Below are positions 1 through 6,793 of a stretch of 10,586 nucleotides of DNA, one piece after another. The notes beneath the pieces are model-generated. The model was not told the DNA's origin. It saw nothing but the letters and a program-made list of their open reading frames with translations, and ran no database searches. The stretch is from DATGLW01 sp035293965 (lineage in GTDB: Bacteria > Actinomycetota > Acidimicrobiia > Acidimicrobiales > RAAP-2). A program made the position numbers and the translations under genes. Every line of letters starts with the position of its first letter. The stretch's first letter is position 1. The stretch is from NCBI GenBank assembly GCA_035293965.1, contig DATGLW010000044.1, positions 1 through 10,586 on the forward strand, written 5' to 3'.

Positions 1-690
1 TGGCGCAACCTCACCGGAGAGGACGTGTTCCCGCGCCGACGGCTGCACGGTCCCTGGGTGTGGTTCCAGCAGCGCCCGTCGGCCCATCCGGACACGGGGA
101 TCCGGCGGATCCTGCGCGAGGGCCTCCGGTTCGAGAACCTCGAGGAGGCCACGGTCCCCCTCGAGGTCGTCGCCACCTCGCTGTCCGACGGCCAGGAGCG
201 CTGGTTCGACCGCGGACCTGCGCTCGAGGCCGTGGCTGCGTCCGCTGCCGTGCCGGCGCTCTTCCCGCCGGTCGTCATCGGCGGGGAGGTGCTGGTCGAC
301 GGCGGGGTGGTCAACAACGTCCCGATCAGCAGGGCCATCGAGGCCGGCGCCACGCGGATCTTCGTGCTCATGTGCGGCCCCCGGCACTACCGGCCGCCCC
401 AACCGAAGCGGCCCGCCGAGGCAGTGCTCACCGCCTTCTTCTTGGCGGTGCACTCGCGCTTCGTACGCGAGATGGCGAGCGTGCCACCCGGCGTGGAGGT
501 GACCGTGCTCAGCGCCGGCGGCGACCCCTCGGCCGACTACCGCGACTTCTCGGCGACAGCCGAGCTGATCGACGAGGGGCGGGCAGAGGCCGCGTCCGTC
601 CTCGACCGGGCCGGCACCGGCCAGGGCGCCGACCCTGACGCGCTCGCCGACGACCGGCTGTCACAGCCCGGTGCTGGCATGGCGCGGTGA
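1..690 (+). CDS. Patatin-like phospholipase, C-terminal part (5' end outside the window)
   Basis: The reading frame is open from base 1 and ends with TGA at 688-690, giving about 229 visible residues. The segment SAAVPALFPPVVIGG followed by VLVDGGVVNNVPI is typical of bacterial patatin-like serine hydrolases. The DGG Asp, encoded at 298-300, is the second member of the Ser-Asp dyad. The GxSxG nucleophile and oxyanion-loop region must lie upstream of the window. Members of this family hydrolyse acyl esters of phospholipids or other lipids, usually at the membrane or in the cytoplasm. The substrate cannot be read from this fragment. An ATG at 25 is in frame, but family homology continues 5' of it (W-R-N-L and so on), so it is internal. 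The last four bases, GTGA, overlap the start of the lhr gene, so the two are probably co-transcribed and translationally coupled. Confidence 0.88.
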   Translation, partial: WRNLTGEDVFPRRRLHGPWVWFQQRPSAHPDTGIRRILREGLRFENLEEATVPLEVVATSLSDGQERWFDRGPALEAVAASAAVPALFPPVVIGGEVLVDGGVVNNVPISRAIEAGATRIFVLMCGPRHYRPPQPKRPAEAVLTAFFLAVHSRFVREMASVPPGVEVTVLSAGGDPSADYRDFSATAELIDEGRAEAASVLDRAGTGQGADPDALADDRLSQPGAGMAR

Positions 691-3600
691 CCGGCACCAG
701 CGCCCTGCACGACCCGCTGTCGGTGCCGTGGCGCGCGGCCGACATCCTGCCAGCGACCGTGCACCCGGCCGTGCGGAGCTGGTTCGCGCGGCGCTTCCCC
801 GGCGGGCCGACCGCTCCCCAGGCGCGGGCCTGGCCGCTCCTCGCGGCAGGCGAGGACGTGCTCGTGGCCTCTCCGACCGGCACGGGCAAGACCTTGACCG
901 GGTTCCTCATGGCCATCGACGCCGCCTACCGTGCCCGGGCTGCCGGGGTCCCGCAGGCCGACTTGCCCCGGATCCTCTACGTGTCGCCGCTGCGCGCCCT
1001 GGCTGCCGACATCCACGAGAACCTCCAGGTACCCCTGGCCGGGATCCGCGAGGAGGCGGCCCGCCTGGGCCTCGAGGCGCCGGCGCTGTCGGTGGGCGTC
1101 CGGACGGGCGACACCGCCCCCGCCGAGCGGGCGGCCATGCGGCGATCGCCACCTGACCTGCTCATCACCACCCCTGAGTCGCTCTTCCTCCTTCTCACCG
1201 CCGCATCGTCGCGGGCCATGCTCGCCGGGGTGCGCAGCGTCATCGTCGACGAGGTCCACACGCTCGCCCGCGACAAGCGGGGCGCGCACCTGGCGGTCAG
1301 CCTCGAACGGCTCGACCACCTGGTGGCCGGGAACGGGCACCGCCTGCAGCGGGTGGGCCTGTCCGCCACCCAGCGCCCCCTCGAGGTGGTGGCACGCCTC
1401 CTGTCGGGGACCGGGCGCCCGCCCGCAGCCGTCGTCGACTGCGGCCACCAGCGGGATCTCGACGTGGCCATCGAGCTCCCCTCCGCCGACCTCGAGGCGG
1501 TCGCCCCCCAGTCGCAGATGGACGAGGTGCTGGACCGCATCGCCGATCTCGTCCGCTGCCACCGGACGACGCTCGTGTTCGTCAACACGCGCAAGCTCGC
1601 CGAGCGGGTCGCCCATCAGCTCGCCGAGCGACTGGACGCCGACCCGGGCCCTGCCGGCCAGGGCCGCCAATCCTCGAGCGGGCTGCGTGTGGCCGCCCAC
1701 CACGGCAGCCTCTCGTTCGAGCGGCGGCGCTCGGTCGAAGCCCGGCTGCGCGACGGCGACCTCCGCGCCCTTGTTGCCACGGCCTCGCTCGAGCTCGGCA
1801 TCGATGTGGGGCCGGTCGAGCTCGTGTGCCAGCTCGGCTCCCCGCGCGCCATCGGCACGCTCCTGCAGCGGGTGGGGCGTGCCAACCATCAGGTGGAGGG
1901 AACCCCCGCCGGCCGGCTCTTCCCGCTCACCCGCGACGAGCTCGTCGAGTGCACGGCGCTGCTGGCCGCCATCAGGGCGGGGCGGCTGGACGCCCTGATG
2001 CTGCCGCACGCACCCCTCGACATCCTGGCGCAGCAGCTCGTGGCCGAGGTCGCCGCCGCCGGTGAATGGCGGGAGGACGAGCTCTACGCCCTTGTGCGGC
2101 GCGCGGCACCCTTCGCCGAGCTGGACCGCTCCACGTTCGACGAGGTCGTCGAGCTCGTTTCGTGGGGGATCCCCACGGGGAGGGGCCGGCGCGGCGCGCA
2201 CCTCCACCGCGACGGCGTGCACGGCGTGCTGCGCCCACGGCGCAGCGCCAGGCTGGCCGCGCTGACCGGCGGGGGCGCGATCCCCGACGCCGGGGACTAC
2301 CGGGTCGTGCTCGACCCCGACGGCGTGACCGTCGGCACCCTGCACGAGGACTTCGCCGTGGAGGCCAACATCGGCGACGTCTTCTTGCTCGGCACCCACT
2401 CATGGCGGGTGAGGAAGGTCGAGGTCGGCACGGTGCGGGTGGCCGACGCCGAGGGCGCCGCACCCACGGTGCCCTTCTGGCTCGGCGAGGCGCCGGCCCG
2501 GACGGCGGAGCTCTCCGAGGAGGTGGGCGCATTGCGGGCAGCGGTCGAGGAGCCGCTGGCCGCCGGCGACGCCGAGGGGGCGAGGCGAGCGATCCGGGAC
2601 CGCGCCGGCGTGGACGATCGGGTGGTCGACGAGGTGGTCGCCTACCTGGCCGCGAGCCGCCAGGCGCTCGGGGCGCTCCCGACGCGCCGGCGCATCGTCG
2701 TCGAGCGGTTCTTCGACGACACCGAGGGCACGCAGCTGGTGCTGCACCTGCCCTTCGGCGGCCGGGTCAACCGGGCCCTCGGGCTGGCGCTGCGCAAGCG
2801 CTTCTGCCTGTCGTTCGACTTCGAGCTGCAGGCGGCTGCCGACGACGACGCGGTCGTGCTGTCGCTCGGCCCCCAGCACAGCTTCCCGCTGTCGCGGGTG
2901 CCCGCCATGCTGTCGAGCCGCGACGCGGCCGGGGTGCTGACCCAGGCGGTGCTCGCCCACCCCATGCTGCTCGCCCGATGGCGGTGGAACCTCACCCGGG
3001 CCCTCGTGGTCCCCCGGTCCCGATCTGGGCGCCGCCGGCCGATCCACCTCCAGCGGATGGAGGCCGAGGACCTGCTGGCGGCAGCGTGGCCCTCCCTGGC
3101 CGCCTGCCAGGACAATGCGCCGGCGGGCCCGGTGGCAGTCCCCGATCACGTGCTGGTGCGCCAGACGGTGGCCGACTGCCTGACCGAGCCCCTCGACGTC
3201 GAGGGGCTGGTGGCGCTCCTCGAGTCGATCGAAGAGGGGCGCGTGGACGTGCACCTGGTGGAGTCGGTCGAGCCATCCCCGCTCGCGCACGGGATCTTGA
3301 GCGGGCGCCCGTACACCTTCCTCGACGGCGCGCCGCTCGAGGAGCGCCGTGCCCGCGCCGTGCCCTTGCGGCGGCCCCTCGGCCCGACGGGGCTCGACGG
3401 GCTGCCCGTGCCCGTCGACGAGCTGGGCCCGCTGGACCCGGCGGCGGTGGCCGAGGTGCTGAGGTCGTCGAGCCCCCAGGTGCGCGATCCCGAGGAGCTG
3501 CACGACCTGCTGTGCTCACTCGTGCGCTGCCGGCCGGTGCCTGCCTGGGCGCACCTCTTCGCGGCGCTGGCGCGTGACGGGCGCGCCGCGGTGGTCGAGG

Positions 3601-5027
3601 GGTGCTGGGCGGCTGCCGAGCGCCGCCGAGCTGCGGCGTCGCTGGCCATCGACGACGACGCCGCGGCCGAGTGCGTCGCCGGCCACCTCTCCCTGGCGGG
3701 ACCGATCGGCGTCGAGGAACTGGTGTCCGAGGCCGTCCTCCCCTCGGGGGTGCTCGGCGGCGCCCCGCTCGGAGTGCCTCGTGCCCGCACGGCCCTGGCC
3801 AGGCTCGAGGCCCAGGGCTGGGCCATCGAATTGCCCGACGGCCGGTGGTGCGCCCGGCACCTGCTGGTCCGGCTCCATGCCGCGAGCCGCGCCGGCCGGC
3901 ACCGCCGCGTCGAGCCTGCCTCGATCGCCGACCTGGTCAGGTTCCTCGCCCGCTGGCAGCACGCGGCACCGGGGTCCGAGCTGAACGGCCGCAGCGGCGT
4001 GCTGGCAGTGGTCGCCCAGCTGCAGGGCCTGGAGCTGCCCGCGGGGTCCTGGGAGGCCACCGTGCTGCCGGCGCGCGTGGCCGGGTACGACCCGCGCTGG
4101 CTCGACGAGCTGTGCCTGTCGGGCGAGGTCGCCTGGGGCCGGCTCACCCCGAGGCCCGAGCGCGATCACGAGGGACGGCCGCGGCGCGGCGCGGCGACGC
4201 CCTCGCCGTCGACCCCCCTTTCCCTCGTGCTTCGCGAGGACCTCGCGTGGTTGCTGCGCGCCGTGCGCGGACGCGAGCGTCCGGCGAGCCCCTCGGGCGG
4301 TGCGGCGGCGGACGTCTTCGGGGCCCTCGAGGCCAGAGGGGCGTCGTTCCGTGCCGAGCTCACCGCTGCGACCCGCCGGCTGCCCGGGGAGGTCGACGAG
4401 GGACTGTGGGACCTCGTGGCGCGCGGCCTCGTGACGGCCGACGCCTTCTCGGCTGTGCGCGGCCTGCTCGCTCGTCGTGCCCGCCGCCGGACGCGACCTG
4501 CCGGCGGTCCGGGCCGCGCCAGGGGGGCTGCTGCCCGGCGCGCGCTCGCCGCCGGCGGCGAGGGCCGGTGGTCCCTGCTCGGTGGCCCCGACCCCGACCT
4601 GGCAGGTGAGGCGGCCGGCGACGGCACGGACCCGTGGGAGGCGGGTGGTGACGAGCTGGCCGAAGCCGTTGCCTGGCAGCTGCTCAACAGGTGGGGCGTC
4701 GTGATGTGGGAGCTGTGGGGTCGCGAGTCCTTCCGGCTGCCCTGGCGCCTCGTGGTCCGCGCCTTGCGCCGGCTCGAGGCACGCGGCCAGGTGCTCGGCG
4801 GGCGGTACGTGGCAGGGCTGGCCGGCGAGCAGTACGCGCTGCCCGAGGCCGCCCGCGTCCTGACAGAGGTCCGGAGTTCGAGCGGGGCGGCCGACGAGCT
4901 CGCGGTCGCGGGCGCCGACCCGCTCAACCTGACCGGCTCGGTGGTGCCGGGGCCCAGGGTGCCCGCGGTCCGCCACCGCACCGTCGTCTACCGCGGGGGC
5001 GTGCCCGTGCACGACGGAGCGGGGTGA
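687..5027 (+). CDS. lhr: Lhr-type superfamily 2 DNA helicase, full length (1446 aa)
   Basis: This is an ATP-dependent 3'-to-5' single-stranded-DNA translocase/helicase of the Lhr family, which has been linked to DNA-damage responses in mycobacteria. Visible SF2 motifs: Q-motif region near 43-50, Walker A SPTGTGKT (62-69), motif Ia SPLRAL (100-105), TTPESL (161-166), DEVH box (188-191), motif III SAT (226-228), TLVFVNTR (295-302), ATASLELGID (364-373) and motif VI QRVGRAN (394-400). The Lhr winged-helix and beta-barrel core follows. The large C-terminal region carries the Lhr signatures RWQH (from about 1089), LLNRWGVV (from 1332), GGRYVAG (from 1371) and DPLNLTG (from 1411). Length matches full-length bacterial Lhr (about 1500 aa), with no sign of frameshift or truncation. 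The start is GTG at 687, inside the GTGA overlap with the patatin gene. No good ribosome binding site is visible, so it probably depends on translational coupling. A NUDIX gene follows after 64 bases. Confidence 0.96.
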   Translation: MTGTSALHDPLSVPWRAADILPATVHPAVRSWFARRFPGGPTAPQARAWPLLAAGEDVLVASPTGTGKTLTGFLMAIDAAYRARAAGVPQADLPRILYVSPLRALAADIHENLQVPLAGIREEAARLGLEAPALSVGVRTGDTAPAERAAMRRSPPDLLITTPESLFLLLTAASSRAMLAGVRSVIVDEVHTLARDKRGAHLAVSLERLDHLVAGNGHRLQRVGLSATQRPLEVVARLLSGTGRPPAAVVDCGHQRDLDVAIELPSADLEAVAPQSQMDEVLDRIADLVRCHRTTLVFVNTRKLAERVAHQLAERLDADPGPAGQGRQSSSGLRVAAHHGSLSFERRRSVEARLRDGDLRALVATASLELGIDVGPVELVCQLGSPRAIGTLLQRVGRANHQVEGTPAGRLFPLTRDELVECTALLAAIRAGRLDALMLPHAPLDILAQQLVAEVAAAGEWREDELYALVRRAAPFAELDRSTFDEVVELVSWGIPTGRGRRGAHLHRDGVHGVLRPRRSARLAALTGGGAIPDAGDYRVVLDPDGVTVGTLHEDFAVEANIGDVFLLGTHSWRVRKVEVGTVRVADAEGAAPTVPFWLGEAPARTAELSEEVGALRAAVEEPLAAGDAEGARRAIRDRAGVDDRVVDEVVAYLAASRQALGALPTRRRIVVERFFDDTEGTQLVLHLPFGGRVNRALGLALRKRFCLSFDFELQAAADDDAVVLSLGPQHSFPLSRVPAMLSSRDAAGVLTQAVLAHPMLLARWRWNLTRALVVPRSRSGRRRPIHLQRMEAEDLLAAAWPSLAACQDNAPAGPVAVPDHVLVRQTVADCLTEPLDVEGLVALLESIEEGRVDVHLVESVEPSPLAHGILSGRPYTFLDGAPLEERRARAVPLRRPLGPTGLDGLPVPVDELGPLDPAAVAEVLRSSSPQVRDPEELHDLLCSLVRCRPVPAWAHLFAALARDGRAAVVEGCWAAAERRRAAASLAIDDDAAAECVAGHLSLAGPIGVEELVSEAVLPSGVLGGAPLGVPRARTALARLEAQGWAIELPDGRWCARHLLVRLHAASRAGRHRRVEPASIADLVRFLARWQHAAPGSELNGRSGVLAVVAQLQGLELPAGSWEATVLPARVAGYDPRWLDELCLSGEVAWGRLTPRPERDHEGRPRRGAATPSPSTPLSLVLREDLAWLLRAVRGRERPASPSGGAAADVFGALEARGASFRAELTAATRRLPGEVDEGLWDLVARGLVTADAFSAVRGLLARRARRRTRPAGGPGRARGAAARRALAAGGEGRWSLLGGPDPDLAGEAAGDGTDPWEAGGDELAEAVAWQLLNRWGVVMWELWGRESFRLPWRLVVRALRRLEARGQVLGGRYVAGLAGEQYALPEAARVLTEVRSSSGAADELAVAGADPLNLTGSVVPGPRVPAVRHRTVVYRGGVPVHDGAG

Positions 5028-5091
5028 CGGCAGCGATGCGGCACTGCCGGGCAACGGTGCTGGCACGGGCCGTCCCGACGGCAGGCCGCCG

Positions 5092-5559
5092 GTGAGCGGG
5101 CCCGGGCGCGTCACGGGCGATGCCGGCTCGACCGTGGTCGCGGCCGGCGGCATCCTGCTCCGACGGGCCAGCGACGGGTCGGTCGAGGTCGCTCTCGTGC
5201 ACCGGCCGGCGCGCCACGACTGGTCGTTCCCAAAAGGGAAGCTCGACCGCGGCGAGACCCTCCAGGACGGGGCACGCCGTGAGGTGCTCGAGGAGACAGG
5301 GCTCGCCTGCGAGATCGGCCCCTTCGCGGGCCAGGTCGCCTACCGCGACCGCGACGGCCGGCCGAAGACCGTGGACTACTGGGTCATGCGCCCGACCGGC
5401 GGCTGCTTCAGCCCCAACCGCGAGGTCGACGAGCTGCGCTGGGTGGGGCCTGACGAGGCCCTCGCGCTGCTCAGCTACGACCACGACCGGCAGCTCCTCG
5501 CGGCCGTCCTGCGCGCGCACGGGGGAGCAGGTGGGCCGGGCCCGGCCCGGTCCACCTGA
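5092..5559 (+). CDS. NUDIX hydrolase (MutT-like, single domain)
   Basis: This 155-residue protein has a perfect Nudix box: G49, five residues, E55, seven residues, then REVLEETGL (63-71). It is preceded by WSFPKGK, the Mg2+-dependent diphosphohydrolase signature. Family members cleave nucleoside diphosphates linked to another group, such as oxidised dNTPs or diadenosine polyphosphates. The sequence around the box (HDWSFPKGKLD, VDYWVMR) resembles actinobacterial MutT1/Ap(n)A-type enzymes, but the C-terminal histidine-phosphatase domain of mycobacterial MutT1 is absent. Exact substrate is unknown. The GTG start at 5092 leaves a short N-terminus before the first beta strand. Only a weak GCAGG-like ribosome binding site lies upstream. 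Position behind lhr suggests the same operon and a genome-maintenance role (inference). The last codons and stop lie in a strong inverted repeat (5528-5558). Confidence 0.93.
   Translation: MSGPGRVTGDAGSTVVAAGGILLRRASDGSVEVALVHRPARHDWSFPKGKLDRGETLQDGARREVLEETGLACEIGPFAGQVAYRDRDGRPKTVDYWVMRPTGGCFSPNREVDELRWVGPDEALALLSYDHDRQLLAAVLRAHGGAGGPGPARST
5528..5558. terminator. Strong inverted repeat at the convergent NUDIX/hydrolase ends, possible bidirectional terminator
   Basis: The arms 5528-5541 and 5545-5558 pair over 14 positions (one G-T wobble) around a three-base loop. The left arm begins CAGGTGGG and the right arm ends TCCACCTG. The hairpin covers the last ten codons and most of the stop codon of the NUDIX gene, and lies 64 bases beyond the stop of the minus-strand hydrolase. 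No T tract follows on either strand, so it is not a classical intrinsic terminator. U-poor terminators are common in high-GC actinomycetes. Confidence 0.45.
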
Positions 5560-5622
5560 GCGACCGGACCGCCCGCCAGGACGGCCAGGCCGGCCAACCG
5601 CCGATGCCCTTGTCCGAGCGCC

Positions 5623-6567
5623 TCAGCCGGCGAAGACGAAGTCCTCGATCAGGCGAGCCAGCTCGAGCGGCGCATCGCCCTGCACGCTGTGGCCGGCGTT
5701 CTGCACGTGCTCGATGCGGGCCGACGGCAGGCGCCGGACGAGCTCGGCTTCGTCGTCGTCGCCCACAACCGACTGGGGCAGCATCCCGCGCACGAGCATG
5801 AGGGGCACCGTGATGGCCGACAGCACGTCCCAGAGCTCGGTGAACATCGGGGCATTGTCGCCGCCGGGTGCGGCCCGGCGATCGGGTCCGCCCTCGGTCT
5901 CGTGGCGGTGCCGGGCGTGCCGCCACACCCAGCTCCCGTCCTCGAGCTGGACCGCGTTGTGGAGGATGCCCCGGCGCAGCGAGGAAACCGATCGCGTGGG
6001 GTTGTACTCGATGGTCCGGGCAAGGATCTCGTCGAAGCTGGGGAAGGTGGCCGGACCGTTGACGAAGTCGGTGATGTGCCTGGCCCGCTCGCGGTCGACC
6101 CCGGGTGTGACGTCGACCAGCACCGCCTTTCGCACCAGTTCCGGCGCCACGTCGGTGAGGGCGATCGTCGTGAGGCCCCCGAGCGACATGCCCACGACGC
6201 CTCTGGGCTCCGGGGCGAGCACCCTCAGCGCGGTGGCCACGTCGGCGGCGAGCCTCCTCGTGTCGAACGCCCCGGCCCCTTCGTGGCTGGCAGCGTCCGA
6301 ATGGCCGTGGCCCGGAAGGTCGACGGCCACGAGTGGCCGGCCGAGCGCCATGGCGACGGTGTCCCACGTGTGGGCGTTCTGCGCTCCTCCGTGGACGAGC
6401 ACCAGCTCGGGAGGGGCCTCCCCCCAGACGAGCGCGCTCATCCGCCGTCCCGGCTCGACCTCGACCGACTCCCGCCGCACCGCCGGGGGGCCGTCGTAGG
6501 GGAGACCGAACTCCTCGGCGTTCTCGTGGAACAGCCCGAACTCGTCGTACTCGACACGCTCGACCAT
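5623..6567 (-). CDS. Alpha/beta hydrolase fold protein
   Basis: This 314-residue protein shows the alpha/beta hydrolase layout: oxyanion-loop VLVHGG (56-61), DLPGHGHSD (83-91), nucleophile elbow GMSLGG with Ser128, and a C-terminal NAGHSVQGD segment with the probable catalytic His293. The usual GxxD acid after the penultimate strand is not obvious, since the sequence there is LVRGMLPQSVVGDDD. The acid could be one of the following Asp residues or D152 after an earlier strand. A 40-residue N-terminal arm precedes the fold. The protein is probably a cytoplasmic esterase, lactonase or C-C hydrolase, and no substrate can be assigned. The ATG at 6567 is supported by a purine-rich Shine-Dalgarno (GGGGGAGGGG, minus strand, 6574-6583) six bases upstream. 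The gene is divergent from an MFS exporter and convergent with the NUDIX gene. Confidence 0.92.
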   Translation of the reverse strand: MVERVEYDEFGLFHENAEEFGLPYDGPPAVRRESVEVEPGRRMSALVWGEAPPELVLVHGGAQNAHTWDTVAMALGRPLVAVDLPGHGHSDAASHEGAGAFDTRRLAADVATALRVLAPEPRGVVGMSLGGLTTIALTDVAPELVRKAVLVDVTPGVDRERARHITDFVNGPATFPSFDEILARTIEYNPTRSVSSLRRGILHNAVQLEDGSWVWRHARHRHETEGGPDRRAAPGGDNAPMFTELWDVLSAITVPLMLVRGMLPQSVVGDDDEAELVRRLPSARIEHVQNAGHSVQGDAPLELARLIEDFVFAG

Positions 6568-6581
6568 GGCACACCCCTCCC

Positions 6582-6591
6582 CCGGGCCCGG
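6582..6591. repeat. Perfect 10-bp palindrome CCGGGCCCGG next to the hydrolase ribosome binding site
   Basis: CCGGGCCCGG is its own reverse complement. It abuts the purine-rich Shine-Dalgarno of the minus-strand hydrolase, and could be a protein-binding site or simply a product of GC-rich composition. Confidence 0.3.
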
Positions 6592-6624
6592 TCACGCTGC
6601 AGCCACCCGGCACCGGCTCGGACG

Positions 6625-6648
6625 CGACCCTGTCGCTCCGCAGGGTCG
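6625..6648. repeat. Inverted repeat CGACCCTG-N8-CAGGGTCG, possible operator or leader hairpin
   Basis: Two perfect 8-base arms (6625-6632 and 6641-6648) flank an 8-base spacer. The repeat lies just downstream of the candidate minus-strand -10 at 6657-6662, so it would sit at the start of the hydrolase transcript. It could be an operator for a dimeric repressor or form an RNA hairpin. Assignment is by position and symmetry only. Confidence 0.4.
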
Positions 6649-6775
6649 GCGCCATCAGCGTAGGCCGTCCCACGAAGCACGTGGCGGGGCGCACCATGGT
6701 CTCCGGCCGTGCGAGGAGGACCGTTCGTCGGCGCGGTTACGATCCGCCACCGAGGTTCCCGCACGGGGCGGGGAC

Positions 6776-6782
6776 AGGGGAG
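6776..6782 (+). promoter_or_regulatory. Ribosome binding site AGGGGAG fixing the MFS start
   Basis: AGGGGAG lies 11 bases before the ATG at 6794. The reading frame is open far upstream of this point (to 6566), but that extension overlaps the divergent control region and lacks membrane-protein character. The site therefore supports 6794 as the start. Confidence 0.5.
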
Positions 6783-6793
6783 CCGCGCGCCAC

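Larger units (their letters stand above)
6568..6793. promoter_or_regulatory. Divergent control region between the hydrolase and MFS exporter genes
   Basis: This 226-base non-coding region must hold promoters for both genes. Candidate -10 hexamers of TAnnnT form are TACGCT on the minus strand (6662 down to 6657) and TACGAT on the plus strand (6738-6743). Neither has a convincing -35 box, so the exact assignment is weak. Start sites inferred from them would leave leaders of about 80 bases for the hydrolase and about 45 for the exporter. The region also contains the inverted repeats listed separately. No regulator gene is present in the window. Confidence 0.4.

Noticed and set aside
537..2399. 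Long minus-strand open frame (620 codons) opposite lhr, and similar long frames opposite other genes
   Set aside because: Composition is Arg/Gly/Pro/Ala/His-rich with no recognisable domain. It is an antisense shadow produced by the high GC content, and the opposite strand carries unmistakable Lhr motifs.
4470..4560. Arg/Gly/Ala-rich stretch in the Lhr C-terminal region as a possible frameshift
   Set aside because: Lhr-specific motifs continue in the same frame on both sides, so it is read as a low-complexity linker.
5471..6697. Second minus-strand frame of 408 codons overlapping the alpha/beta hydrolase
   Set aside because: Arg/Gly-rich out-of-frame shadow. The true frame has the GMSLGG elbow and the His motif.
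6566..6793. N-terminal extension of the MFS protein by 76 codons to an ATG at 6566
   Set aside because: The extension is hydrophilic, overlaps the divergent control region and the hydrolase start codon, and the ribosome site and family N-terminus support 6794.
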